DNA of 64,000 bases from Coniferiporia sulphurascens. Its lineage: Eukaryota; Basidiomycota; Agaricomycetes; Hymenochaetales; Hymenochaetaceae. Of the stretch, positions 33,991-46,847 are shown in pieces. Both the position numbers and the translations under genes were made by a program. The stretch spans positions 1,488,001 to 1,552,000 of the forward strand of contig NBBA01000009.1 in the NCBI GenBank assembly GCA_002794785.1, read 5' to 3'. Each line of letters opens with the position of its first letter. Position 1 is the stretch's first letter. The notes under the pieces are model-generated. The model saw only the letters and a list, made by a program, of their open reading frames with translations, was not told the DNA's origin and did not search any database.

Positions 33991-35773
33991 GACTTTGTTG
34001 ATCGTCGATCTAAGGGTTCGGTTGCAACGAGCTGATGTCGAGGCCTATTGGCGAAAATCCATATAACGGGGAAAGTAAAGAAAGTGTGAAGGAACAGAGC
34101 CGTCGTCGACGACGCTGAAGAGCAGGGCCGGGATCTTGTTGGCGGGAAGAAAGGACCTGGGAACGGCGGGGATATGCCGTGTTGGCGGATCTTGGGAACT
34201 CGAAAATTTCCACGTGGAATCACCTCAACAGCCGCTGACTAAGCGGACTTTGTATTCCAAGCTCGGTGGTAACGGCGCACCCTCGTAGTCGATCGCTCTC
34301 GTTGAAAACATCTATATCCGACAACACATTACTCGCCCATCACCGATTGAACGCCAAGTTTGTGTGGCAATCTCGTTTCTTAACGTGGACTGATGATCTC
34401 AAGAGTAAATGCGGTCGTTTTTCGCCGTAGCACAGTTTTGCTACGCACAGTTTTGCCAAATAGCAATTCTCCACCTTAAGTGGCCTTTCCCGCAAGTATC
34501 TGAACAGGATGCCCCCTGTGAGACCCAGATGTAACGTTGAATAGATTCTATGATGAGACGGCTTCTTCGAAGCCGTCCTAATATACCTAACTACTACAAA
34601 GGACAAAGGACTATATGAGCGATAGTGGCTCTACTGTACGTTGATTATATGCGAGCCGCCTTCCTTTGACGCCTCAGAGCCACCAGCCACTTGTGACTGT
34701 CACATAATATCAACACCCCCTATTTCATAAGAGCAGCGCAATTGACTCTCGAAGGGAACTGAGCTAAAGGCCGATCTCACTAAGAAAAACGATTCTTCCT
34801 CGTCAATAAGGAACGTAACTAAGGGTGTCTATAGTGTCTGTGCACTTCCCGTCATATTACTCGCGGTTCCGATAACACGAGTGATAGTAGTGGCGAGAGA
34901 TCGAACTTCAAAACACGAAAAAGTGACAATATGTACGGTGTTAGAGATACCGTATGTCAATCTCTTTATATGTTCGGGGCCGTATGGCGCGCCTTTTTCA
35001 GCCCCTCAAATTCCAAGAGAGGTCGGAATCTAGACTCCGTCCTACTCTCATGCAGTGAGATGATTGGAAAAGACGTCTCATACCCCTGAATGGTGACAAC
35101 TTTTTCATAAGTAGTCAATTAATCAATTGTTAATAAATTTAGGAGATTGCTGTGGGGAAAACAATGTGCATTGGCCCGGGTAGTAGCTTCTCGGCGATAA
35201 AAAGCTCCACGTCACGGTATCGCCGATAATACCTCTTGTCCAAGATATTCCCATTATCATAACTGCTGCGTATGGCTGTTTATAATCAGGCTCAGCTTTG
35301 ACTGAATTCCTTACGCACCAAACGAAGAGGCGTTCGAAATTAGATTCGACGCGTCGCGACCACCTGGTCACGTGCCGCATGTTCTTTAGACTAACCCCTC
35401 GCCGTCTTGCTGACACGGTTGAGCAGCTAATTCTCCCTCGCTGTCACCGAGCATAGTAAACAATTGCATGCACGCTGCCAGCAGGCGCGCCAGCTAACTG
35501 TGAGCGTGGATTTTGTCGTATTTTGGGAGTTTTATTCACGCTATATTTTGTTTGAATAGTTCTTGCTTTACCGATTCTTCCGGCGCCGACAAACGACTGT
35601 TTACAGCAACTGAACGGTCGGGAAATATTTGGCCATCGGGTCTTGTCCTTCCAGCCGCAGGATTCACTCTTTGTCAACCACTAGGACTTCATCTAGCGTC
35701 CGGAAATTGAAAGCCGAGAAGGACGCATCACCGGCAGGCTCATTAGTCGACGTCTAACTTCGGTTGAATCACC
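33991..35773. other. Intergenic, no gene recognised
   Basis: About 1.8 kb. Short minus-strand ORFs (for example 35123-35416, 97 codons) show no recognisable domain. The last few hundred bases are the promoter side of the CM1 coiled-coil gene. Confidence 0.45.
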
Positions 35774-38700
35774 ATGTCGGCAGCCTTGAACGCACGAGCG
35801 GACTCGTCCACGCAATCGGGACTGACATTACAGGACTTATCACTGGGATCTCTAGCTAGCTTCTCTACGCCCGCCAAGATGCGCGTGGCCTCTGCAGCCT
35901 CCGGTACGACCGCAACATCGTCCGCGCTTCTCAGCACGCCCTCGCCGAGCGGCGGGCCCTTTTCGCGGCGGAGAGCCGACGACACGGCAGCATCAATAAC
36001 GAAGCGCCTTGCGTTCTCGCGAATCGGTGATGATGATGAGGAGGAGGAAGATAATAATGTCCTCGACACGCCTGGGCGGGATGCTAAAGCCGAGGCCGTG
36101 GGCACCCCCATGCCCAATCGCTTGTCGTCCAAACGCAAGTCTGGCGGGGGCGGGATCAAGGGAAGCTCCAATCTCACACTTCGTGACCAGGAAAAGGTGC
36201 GTCATCCCCTTAATGACCGGTCGACCCGTGGCTTACACGCGCGCCCCGCTTGTAGCACATCGATGCGCTAAAGAAAGAGAATTTCAACATCAAGCTCAAG
36301 GTGCATTTCCTCGAGGAGCGCCTTGCACAGCTTGCTCCCGACCAGATCGACGCTGCGCTGAAGCAGAACATCAACCTGAAGATCGAGGTCCAGCAGCGCG
36401 GACTCGAGATGAAGAAGTATAAGAAGCTTGTACTGGAGCTTGAGCGCGAACTCGAACGGCTGCAACGTGGGCGTGGGAGAGAACAGGAGCTTGAGGAAAG
36501 GCTCGAGGAAATGGAGCAAGAGTTGCGTGAACTGAGACGGCGGAAGGGCGGTGTTGGCCCTGCTGACAACGAGCTTCGGGAACGAAATGCCGACCTCGAG
36601 GAACGCCAGGCGCAGCTCGAAGAGGAGCTCGACAACGCTAAGGGCATGTTAGAGGAAAACATAGACGAGATTGAGCGTCTTCAGGAGCAGCTTGAGCGGA
36701 AAGGCGGCGCAGACGGAAACGATTCTGACGCGGGAGGTCGTCGCGCACGCTTGGAGGCGCGTATTGACGAGCTGGAGGCGGAGAATGAAGAACTTCGCGA
36801 GAAGTTGGACGATCACGTCGAGGCCCTCACCGCCCGGGAAGACGAGCGCGAAGATCTTCTTGATGAACTGCAGGGTTTAAAACTTCAGGTAGAGGATCTT
36901 TCAAGAAGGCGGGAGGCTGAGGTTCTCGAGCGCAGCGAGAGCCGTGCTCAAATACTTGAAGAGCGGGAAGAGCGGGAAGCAATCGAAGGGGATCTGAACT
37001 CTCTGAGAGACAAACTAGCAGCGGCGTCGATTGAGCTGAGCCAGAAGGATGACGACCTTGAGATGAAGAACAGGGAGATGCAGGAACTTATGGCCGAGCA
37101 TGAGCGGATCATCGAGGTCGTCGAGGCAGAATGGAGAGGCGAAGTCGAAGAGGCGAGAAACCAGGTCGAGGAACTACGTGACGTGAGTTCTTCACTTTTA
37201 TTATTTCCTCGCTTGACTGAGTCTCACTAGGTGCTCGCTGAACGCGACGCCGACTCCAAAGAGCTTCGTCTTCACATCTCTGAGCTGGAGGCAAACACCA
37301 CCGATCTGCATACCAAATTCGAGACGGCGCTCGCCCATCTGGAGCACGAGGCTGAAGAGAAGGACGTAGAGATCGAGAGTGCCAATCGCGAGATAGAGAA
37401 GCTCGGTCAGCGTGTTTACGAGCTCGAAGATGAGATCGACCAAATAAAGGCGGAGAGCGACCGGTTAAGAGAAGACGAGGCTGTGGAACGTGAAAGGCTG
37501 GAGGCGTTGGTTGCTGCGCTTAAGGATGTTAGTATCCAATCATCTTGATCACGAAGGCCCTCGCTAACACTCTCAACAGAAAGTAGCGCGGTACAAGGCA
37601 GAGCTAGAAGACACGACCAACCTTTATGAGCAGCTCACTCAGGATGTCCACGACCACCGTGCTAGACAGGAAGAGCTCGCACAGCACGTGGAGGACCTCG
37701 TCGAAGAGTTACGTCGTGAACGCGAAATGCACGAAAAGCTGGAGTTGGAGCTCGACTCGCAAGCGAACAAACATGAGTCTGCCTTACGACACGAGAAACG
37801 CGAGCTCGAGGCAAAGGAATCTGCACTACAGTCCGCGCTCAGCGACTTTGCGCGTACACAGGCCCTCTTGTCACAGCGCGACGCCGACCTTGCGGACGTG
37901 CAGAAGGCGTTGCGCGAAATTGAGGCAGAGTCGCGCAAGCTCGGCGAGAGCCACACGACCGACCGCTTCTCGCTGCAGCTCGAGGTGGACCGCTTGCGGC
38001 GCGACGTCGATCGGCTCGAGGGCGAGCTGATGCGCGCACGGACGGAGCTGGGCGCGAAGGATGCGAAATCCCGTGATCATGATGATGCTACTGACCGACT
38101 GCACGCCGAAAATCGTGAACTGAAGACGCAATTGGCCTCGCAGACCCAGGCGAGACTGAATGTGTCTGAGAAGTTGGATGTCACGCAGAGTAGTCTGAGA
38201 GTGGCGGAGTCGGAGCTCGCGACGTGCAGACAACGTCTTAGTGATCTTGAACAGAGACTGTCGAAGGGCCAACGGACATCGCTCCAGTCTGAGACCCAGC
38301 TACGGGATCAGTTGACGGAAAGAAATACCCTTCTGTTGACTATCTACTCCTATATGGACAGAATCCTTGGCGTCGACAAAACAACGGTCAGTTCATCCAC
38401 AACGTACCCTATACTCAGAGTACTGAAAATTATTATCACGAGTAGAAGAAAGCCGAGACAAAGCCGTTTACGAACTTCGGTGTCTTCCATGAACTTCTCA
38501 TGTCGCGGCTGAAGGCCCTCAACCAGATCTCAACCGACTTTGAACGGCGAAGCAAAGAGGTCGAGTCACGCCACCAAGACAAGCTGAACGACCTGAGAAA
38601 GCAGCTAGACCAGCGCTGGCGGCAGATCGACAAGTTCGAGAGCAGCTTGAAGAACCTCGCGGAGACGAAGCTGGGTTGGAAGCGGAAGTTCTCCGTAAAA

Positions 38701-39275
38701 GAGGGCGAGTTGGACGCCTTGAAGGTCCGTCTTTCGCGTCTTCTGTATGCTCTTCTCACTGAAAGCTGACACCTAACTGCGTGCCTAGTCTACGAACACC
38801 GAGCTCGCAGCGCAGCTCTCATCGCTCCGACGACCAGCGCAGGCCGAGTCGGTCGAGATCAAGTCGCTGCAGGCGCGCGCAGCGAACGCGGAGCGGCGGC
38901 TGACGAACGCGCAGAACCAGCTGCTAGCGTCCGAGGAGAAGATGGCAGCGATGAACCAGAAGACGACAGCTGCGGACGGCAAGTGGGAGGCGCGCGTGAA
39001 GGAGTACGAGACGCGCATTAGGGCGGCTGAGGAGCGTGTCAAGCGCGAGCGGCAGGGCGCGAAGGAACGCGTGGCGGAGCTTGAGGCTACTGTCAAGTGA
39101 GTGGTTGTTGCGTTTGCGTTTGCGCGTGGTGTGTTCGGGAGGTTGTTATTGATTGCGGGTTCATTTCAGGACGCTTCACCGCCAGATCGATCTTGCCAAC
39201 AAGCGCAGTCAGCAGCTGAACGAGGTCATGGAAGCGAACAGAATATCGTCCACGTCATCCTCTTCCAAATCATGA
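35774..39275 (+). CDS. CM1-domain coiled-coil protein (Mto1/Pcp1/Spc110-like microtubule nucleation factor)
   Basis: Proteins with a centrosomin motif 1 (CM1) recruit and activate gamma-tubulin complexes at spindle pole bodies or other organising centres. Seven exons give 1048 residues with phases consistent throughout: 35774-36196, 36256-37182, 37231-37527, 37580-38386, 38446-38724, 38789-39096 and 39170-39275. The N-terminal 140 residues are Ser/Thr-rich and disordered, with an acidic stretch. CM1 spans the first intron: LTLRDQEK, then HIDALKKENFNIKLKVHFLE, then APDQIDAALKQNINLK. The rest is almost continuous heptad-rich coiled coil. The protein ends in a Ser-rich STSSSSKS tail. The single long coiled coil fits a spacer rod. 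Which of Mto1 or Pcp1 it corresponds to cannot be told from this sequence. Confidence 0.9.
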
Positions 39276-39689
39276 TACCCCCTGCACCCCGCTTTTCTTT
39301 CTTTCTTTTGGCTGTCCATCCTATCTCATCCGCTCGCTTTGGTATTTTTAGTTCCGGTTAGTCGTGAGGGGGAAGGAGGGGGAGCATCCTCGTGTATCTT
39401 ACTATTATGCACTTTGCAATTTCTGTATCATAATCAGGCACTTTGGGTTCATGATAATGCATGTTTATGACTTTTCTTTTGACGACTTATATAATATGAT
39501 GCAGCTTGGCCTGGTTTTGGCTCTTCACCCCTCAATGTCCGATAGGAGGTCACCCTCCGACGACTGGTCGTGGTCGCATTAGTTCTGTGTACACCAATTC
39601 GTATCAATTAATCTCCACGCAGTGCCAAGTACAGCATCAGGTGTAACGAGGTCGGACGTGGAGGAGTAATTAATGATTTATTCTGGGGC

Positions 39690-42600
39690 ACGTTCATAGA
39701 TACATAAGCCATCAATATTTTAAGAGTAATAAAAACGGTATCCTGATTACAAGCCGCTACAATTATACAAAGAGGGTCGGATGAAACATATCGTTCGCGA
39801 TACATAGGCAGTTCTAGAAAGAAAGAGAAAGAGATGGGGAAGAGACAAGACAGAAACAAAAAGAAGGACAAGATTCGAGATAGAGAGAGACAAGGCGAAG
39901 ACAGAGACAAGACAAGACTCGTGACAATTATAAACAGAGACAAGAGGCGGGAACGGAGACGGAGACAGACAAATCTAGGGAAGAAAAATCCAAGGATCCA
40001 GTCGATGGAACGATACAAAAGGTTAGGAGAATCAAGAGACGACAGAACAATAGAAATAGGAGAGGCGGTAGGGGGGATGTACATCCTCAACAGTGCATGC
40101 ATCGTGCTGCGCTCTCGACTTGATGGGCTCTTCAAGCGGATGTCAGTGGCATGTCACCGGCTGACCATAGGCAATTTGACGCAAGTGTACTCCGGGCAGC
40201 GACTTTTGTGCATCGCTTTGAGGCGGGAAGTGGCGCCCAGTCAGACGTTAATCGAGCGGGCCCCATGGAGTAGACATCAGAGGCCAAAGCTTGATACGTA
40301 GGACACCTGGATCATGAAAAAAACCGAAGGACGAAGAGCCTAGAAAACTTTCGACAGATGCTATTCTCGCACTTAGTGCTGACGCCTTTATATCGGTAGT
40401 GTTTGCAGCCAGAGTGAAAATCGAAAAAAGAGAAGCCCATATCGGAAGAGGGAGACAGGCTTGAACCACCAGACTCAAAGGGGACCACTAGTTGCGCTCG
40501 GCGTTGAAGTAATAGCACTACTTGCGTTCGACATTACACTTCGTCCATTCGACGCCTTGCCTTTGGTCTTCCTCGACGCCGACTCGGCCTTCCTTTTCTT
40601 GCGAGTCACTTCAGTGAACCCAGACAGATCGTAGTCCAGTTAACTTTGGTCTATTGATCCAGACACTCCAGCTGAGAACGAAGGGATAGCCAACAGCGTC
40701 GTAGCTTTGACCGCTACAGAACCAGTCGATTCAACGTCCGAGTCCTCAGCAAGTGCAGGTTCCGGAGAAGGATCAGAGTCAGGGCCAAATGGAAGAGCGT
40801 CGTTGACAGCCTCGGCTTCACGACGGAGCTTCTTATTTAATTTCTTTCGCGCGGCAGCAGCACTGCGCTTCTTGGCCGCCTTGCTCTTGATGGCGGGCGC
40901 ATAGTTGATGTTATCGTTAGTTGGTGTGTCGTCAATTACGTCCGGCATGGGGCAGATGACAGTTGTCGCAACGGGCGCGGGCTCGAGTGCAGAATCACTC
41001 GTGCTTGCAGTGATTTGTCCCGCCGAAGGTGATATAACCTGGACATCTCCGAGTAGTACGGCGCGGCCGCAGTCTGGCTGTACCGAATCCAGGGCACACA
41101 CGAGTTCGGTCTGGGTAGACGTGTAAGGTAACCAAAGTCCACCCCGCACACTCGCCGCGATACTGGCCGCGACAGGGTAGACAGATGTTAACCAGATTAC
41201 CAGCATCTACAATCCAGTGTCAACTTACGGCCGAGTGAACACAGAGCATATGGCTTACCTCTTGGACGCCCTCAGCATCGTGACACGGTGCCGCAAATTT
41301 CAGAACATCGGGATTGATCCAGGAATCTATCTCGCCAAGCACCTCCATGGTAAGACGATGGAGATGTAGCATCCCAAGCCACACCTGTTACATTACTCAA
41401 TCAGCCGCCCAGTCACGCAATTAATCTCACTATTTACCTTTCTTTTGAGGCCTCTGGTCAACTTCAAGCTGGCTTGCTTATCCACCATCACTGCATAAGC
41501 CCAATGGCCCTAAGTACGTTGAACCCGTGAGCAACGCCGGTGACACGAGATACAAACAAACTTACACGAGTGAAAGATACAATCTCCTCGGAACGAGCTT
41601 TGCCACTGGTCCACCGCATCCTCCGTCCTAGTTTCATCCCTTCCCTGGGCGTCACCGCGAAAGTAGAGTTTTCAATCTGCATAGACTCAAACAGCATACA
41701 CACTCCCAGCTCAGGCACGTCGTCGTTCGCCCAGGACGCTTGCAACGACCGCATCGCTAAAGTGCATTTACTCAGAATATCGGTTTGATCAATTCGTACC
41801 GGATGCTCAAGCGTATCCGCGAGCAATTCCAGTCTTTCTTTGTCCTCCGTAGGGACGCGCTCGGAGATGTAGGACGTCTCCACTGCGGCGAGATTCTCAG
41901 CGGCACAGTGGAAGACGAAGTAGAGAGTTGACATTGACAGATTGAGTGGCTGGATCGAAGACGATCCTGTCCGTCGGAAGGGTGGCAAGTAGCGCGTCGC
42001 CAGTACGATAGAGAGAAGAAAGCCGTTTGAATTTCCAGGCCTGGTCCAAGAGCACGGTAGTTGCCGCTAAAGGCCCGCCGCCGACGGTTTGGAGCTCCGC
42101 ATAGGAGAGACTGCAAGTGGATGTTGGGAAGATATTTGCGAAGACGTATAGCTGCGACCTCAGTGTGGACTCGAAGTCCGCACCAGCCCTTTTAATGGTA
42201 TGTCGTATCCTTGAGGCCCACTTCTTAACGGTAGCAATTTCCTTGACGGCTTCGATGGCCTGTAGCTTAGACTTGACAAAAGCCGTCGAAATTCGCCTCG
42301 GTAGTTCATGGATCATTGGATAGTACACCAGCACAGACGAGGCCTCCGCAGACTGAGAAATAGTGACCGAACCCGTGGCAGCCACCGCAGTCGTTGGGGC
42401 GTGCGAGGCCCACTGGGTGCCAGTCGACACCAGCTCCACCGGGGAGACTGAAGACGGCGAAATAGTTGATGTGTTGCTGATAGTAGCATCGAACGATATA
42501 TCCAAGCTAGGCTGCTGTATGTTGACGCTGGCATTCAAGGAACTGAGGTCCTTAGATGTATTAGTGAATGTTTGCAATATGTTATTATAACCATGAGACG

Positions 42601-42965
42601 AGTTGCCACTGGACAGGGCCGGCATCCGAGTCAGCGCGAAGCCGTCGGCTGCCTTGAGACACCTGATGATAGTCAGGGCCGTCCAGATTGCGAGCTGAAC
42701 AAGCACCAGCATGATGATGATGCTTCAAGCTGAAGAGTGGAAGGTTATCTAAGGGTGGGTAGGCGCTATGCGAGAGAAGAAGGTGGGCGTCTCAGATCAA
42801 GAAGCGATGGAGGGCTTATGGCCACTCGGGGGGATTTTATAGAGCGGCATGAGTAATTCGTGGGAGTACGACGCGTCGGTACGAGCACAACAACCGCGTC
42901 GGTGGCGCCGGGACGAGCGACGCGACGCGCCTCTCCTTCCTATTTCGGGTAGCACTCGTCTCGTT
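39690..42965 (-). repeat. Left arm of a 3.3-kb inverted duplication
   Basis: Read on the minus strand, this segment is collinear with 57275-60610 on the plus strand. Coding exons, introns, the promoter side and the 3' GAGACA-rich region all match. The promoter-side match fades near 42965 (57275 in the other arm). The 3' match weakens near 39690. Identity is highest in the exons for the lysine-rich region and lower in the 3' flank. No target duplication or terminal repeats were seen at the edges. Confidence 0.8.
40486..42712 (-). pseudogene. Decayed copy of the inverted-repeat membrane-protein gene
   Basis: This is the partner of the intact gene at 57513-59764. It starts at the ATG at 42712 with a hydrophobic N-terminus MLVLVQLAIWTALTIIRCLK and keeps the same intron positions. 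A 2-bp deletion in an AG run near 41923-41928 (AGTAGAGAGTT against AGTAGAGAGAGTT in the other copy) shifts the frame after VNVNS. A second lesion, TAA at 40642-40640 where the other copy has TCG, truncates the tail after SIDQS. Sequence downstream of that stop is still closely related to the intact tail. Small in-frame indels also differ (for example 9 bp near 42180). It could still express a short product of about 270 residues. Confidence 0.75.
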
Positions 42966-43224
42966 TGGATTCAGGTACTTCCTCAATATTAGTGGACTCA
43001 TAATTCGCCGGTCGTGCCCGGAGTTAACTTGACGTTGTTCGAATCCACGCGGGCAGGGTTCAGCGATTGATTGACGGTATAATAGATATATGTATCCTAA
43101 AAGTACATTAAATACACACTACAAAAACTAAGACGAGAAAGCATGAATGTAGTACCGTAATTAATCACAGAAAGGAAATGAATCAAGTCACCAAACCCCT
43201 CAAGGGCACATGGCGCAGCACGGC

Positions 43225-45583
43225 CTACGACCTACGCTGCTCCGCACCCAAACCCGCCGCGAACCCAACAGCCATCGCATTCCCCGCCTGATCCGCTAAC
43301 CCCGTTCCTCCATTACCCCCACCAGAAGTAGGAACGAAGACCGTCCGATCTCCATACGCCGCGATGCGCTGCACATCCACACGCGCGAGCTGCATCTGAC
43401 GCGCAAACGCATCGAGCACCTCCGCGTCGGCGAGTGCGCGCGCGCGCACGGCGTCTGCCTCTGCGCGCGCGGCGAGCAGCGTCGCCTCTGCCTGTGCCTC
43501 TGCGGCGATTTGCGTCGACTTGGCTGCTGCGCGCGCGGCGGCGACGACTTGGTAGGCGTCTGCGTCTGCTTGGGTCTAACGTGCGATTGTGGAGTGAGTA
43601 AGGGAGTGGGGAAAGAAAAGGAGGAGGGAGGCTTACGTTGAGGGCTTGTGCTTTAATCTTGGACACGGCTAGGGCGCCCTCTTCTTGCTTGACTTTGTTG
43701 CTGTTCTCGCGGTCGACGTTCTGAATAAAGCGGAAAATGTCGTTAGGGAAACGATAATTGTAAAGGGAGTATGAACCGACTCACGGCAGCCTCGACCTGA
43801 GCTTGGAGCGCCCTAGTAGTGAGCTTGTCCATAGTCGCAGCGATCTCACCCTTGAACTGCCGGTCGATCACAGCTAACCGAGAAAAAGGATACGCATCAG
43901 TATCCTGTCTTTTTTCTTTGCAAGTGGGGAGGTCTAACCAAGATCCTTCAGGACGATGCCATATTCAAGAGCGGCGAGGTGCATCTCGTCCATTGCGCGG
44001 GTGCGCAGGGCGTCGAGGAAGGCGGAAGACACCTCATCGCCGGATTCCATGTTGTCCGGGCCAAACGAGCGCTGCTTCACCATGGAAGAGTAATCCACTG
44101 TAAACAGAGTTGGAAAAAAAAAATGGCGACACAGGAGATTGAAGGACAAACAGTGTGCGACGATTTGTGTGAGGATCGACTGTGTCTTATCACGAAGAGC
44201 TTCAAAGGGCGTGTTGTAACCGTGAGTCGTGAGCTGCAGCACACACCCAATAATTAGCATGGGGCGCATATAGGTGCGGTGACGGTAAACTTGCCTTCAG
44301 CGGCTCCGTCAACTGCCACTTCAAGTAGATCGTCAGGCTGACAGGCACCTGGTCCCGGGTAAAGCTACAAGGAAGTACAGTCAGCATATACAAAGGGAGT
44401 CAGTCCATAAGAATACGGACATGTCCTTCGTAGGCATCTCGAGCTGGTTCTCTCCGAGCGTGAAGAGACCGCGGAGCGTAACATTGGGGTTCGTAATATA
44501 ATGCTGGCCTGCAGACAGGAGCTCGAGGTCATCTCCGCGCTGGAGGATGGCACAGTTGTTCGCGGGTATATTAAGGCTATCGGGAAGTAACCCCCCAAAT
44601 CAACAAACTGCCCAAAGCGAGATCCAAACAAAAGTGAGACGCACAAGAGCGCAACGACGTATTCCTGTTCCTTCCCTGCGCCGGTGCGGCTGCGCATGCG
44701 CACTTCGTGACTCCAGCCGAGGATCGCGCCAGTGACGCGGTCCTTGATCTCTGTGGGCAGGTGCGTCTGGTCGACGACGGAAAGCACCTTGTACGAGCCC
44801 TCGATGCTGAGCGCAGCGAACCCACCATTCTTGACGACGAAGATCCGGTTGTTTGGGTCGCTAATCACTGCCGCCTGGTTCTGCGACACCTGCACGATGA
44901 TGAGGCCCAGGAACTCAATTACCGTGTCTGAGACTTCGGGTAATTCGATTTCAGTTCATGCGAGACTGAAAAGGGCCGCGTACGCCACTTACTGCCTTTC
45001 GTGCCATGCCATTTCCTCGCCCACCAGTTGCGCAGGGGGAACCCCGGGTAGCGTCCTGGCTTCGTGAGGACCTTCGGCAGGCCACCGTGGTTGAAGAACC
45101 CAAGTTGTCCCGGCGCGATTTGCCTGCCGATCCAATCTGTTGGGGTCTGAAAGGAACATAGACCCGTCAGTTTTCCAGGACGTGCACGCCGACGCGATCT
45201 GCGCGTACTTTAGTGGACAAGATCCTGTTCCTGCTGTCCTATAATTCAAAAGTGCGAAGTCAGACCCACATGGCGCGTAACATTATACGGACAGTACGAC
45301 ATACGGTCGCGATCAGCTGGGCATCAAGCTTCTTGAGCGCGGGGAGGACGCCGTCCTTCTCGATCCGCACGATGAACGGGTGGTCCTCGTCGAAGTAGTT
45401 GGAGTTCTTCGTCGCAAAGTGGTTCGGAGTGCGCGCATGCTGCTTGCTCGCGCTGATGCCTATGGTCTCGGCAAAGGCGATCTTCTTACCGTTGCCGTTT
45501 GTCGCTGCACCAGCCTCGTACTCATCATCGCTGTTGCCCTGGTCCGAGGGGGCAACGACGGTGGTGTTTCCTGCGACGCTCAT
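43225..45583 (-). CDS. SPFH/band-7 (stomatin/flotillin-like) domain protein
   Basis: SPFH proteins form membrane-associated oligomeric scaffolds. The ATG at 45583 opens MSVAGNTTVV, a disordered acidic leader, then exons encoding LGLIIVQVSQNQAAVISDPNNRIFVVKNGGFAALSIEG-type core strands, EIKDRVTGAILGWSHEVRMRS and LQRGDDLELLSAGQHYITNPNVTLRG. DQVPVSLTIYLKWQLTEPLK follows, then EYGIVLKDL and a C-terminal Ala/Glu/Gln-rich helical region (AKSTQIAAEAQAEATLLAARAEADA) typical of the flotillin-like heptad segment. It ends in a Gly-rich tail and a TAG at 43227-43225. At least nine short introns split it. No membrane-spanning N-terminus is evident. Its closest functional relative cannot be fixed from this reading. 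Confidence 0.82.
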
Positions 45584-45699
45584 CGTGGGGTATGGCAATA
45601 CAATTAGTCGGGTTCGTGAGCGTGGGGTGGCCGAGTGTGAATTGCGATTCCCCTGAAAGCGCGTGCATATTTATATAGGCCTTGGTAGTTACAAGAACA

Positions 45700-45960
45700 C
45701 CGCTTCCGAGACGCGGCAGAACGCCCAAACGCGGGGTGTCCCAAGGACAGGTCCCGTGACTCGCAAGTCTATTGAGTATGGGCGCTCGGCACAGTTGTCC
45801 TTGTGCAGCGCTTTCCAGTGTTGTAGTGTGCGCCGTCGTTCACGAAACCGTTCATGTCCCCGGTATGGGTGCACACTCAATTGTACCAGTGTACATTTGT
45901 GTCCTGGAATTCGCAGACTCGGCACGCCGGTCGGATCGGTGGGCATCAGATAATTGCCTT
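45700..45960 (-). pseudogene. Possible MYND-type zinc-finger remnant
   Basis: A minus-strand frame reads RRRTLQHWKALHKDNCAERP, matching the C-terminal half of a MYND finger (consensus ..CQxxHWxxHKxxC). Only the final Cys/His ligands are recognisable; the upstream CxxC pairs and the YCS-EC stretch are not intact. The piece lies upstream of the SPFH gene start without an identifiable gene around it. Confidence 0.3.
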
Positions 45961-46039
45961 TGGTGGCCCAAATATTAATGGTAGTGTTAGTGTTTAGAAT
46001 CAGACACAAAAAGTTGGACTTACCAATACCCCGCAAGTC

Positions 46040-46847
46040 CTCTAGTGATCCGGATCTCCCCCAAGTCCCGACTAGTCTAGTCGGAGGCTATTTCGCCCTG
46101 TGCACGTTCCCGGCGCAATACCATGGAACAAACCATATCGACGGAAGCTTCAAGTCGTACGCGGCAAGTACTCGCCGTGTGCGCAGCAGTCACGAATGAC
46201 TCGGTGTGTAACCCCGGGCCACTCTCCGTGAGCTCAATTCGCCCGAGCTCAGCTCATCCAAAGTCAAGGACGAACTTCGGCATCTCAGCCTACTACAGTT
46301 GTATCAGTCCATTTTCCGGTCTTCCCCGGTGTAAACTCGCTTTAACCTTTTTTTACAACCCCCTCGTGTTCAGATTCATTATGATCATCCCAGGGGGAAC
46401 TTGAAATTGAACTCCAGGATTTCCCCCCGTTTACCTCTTCGAATGCCGGCGTCGCTATTACAGCCCGGGTGGCTCACCCACCTACATGATGATTAATCTC
46501 AATTTTTATTATAACCATGCACTAACGCAACAAGATTGGACTATAGATACAGATACAGGCGAGGTACAAGAAACGTCACACGCGAAATAGAAAAGACATG
46601 CATACATGTATGGAGGAGTGTCCGACACTGGCACTTCAAGTTGAACCGGTTCTGGAAGTTTGCCGCTGCACTGCAGGCGCCCAAGGAAGAAAAAAGAAAA
46701 ACAGACAAGAAAAAAAACCTTTCCCAAGCAAGTACCAGCACCAGTGATTACAATCAACTCGACGCACGCCACACACACAAGAACGAGGACCCATCGACTC
46801 AAGAACAAAAAACGTCAAAAGAAAAGAAAAGAAAAAAGGACACCCTT
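46040..46847. other. Intergenic, no gene seen
   Basis: Space between the SPFH/MYND region and the stop codon of the next minus-strand gene. Overlapping ORFs on both strands near 46510-46850 appear to be chance openings. Confidence 0.4.
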
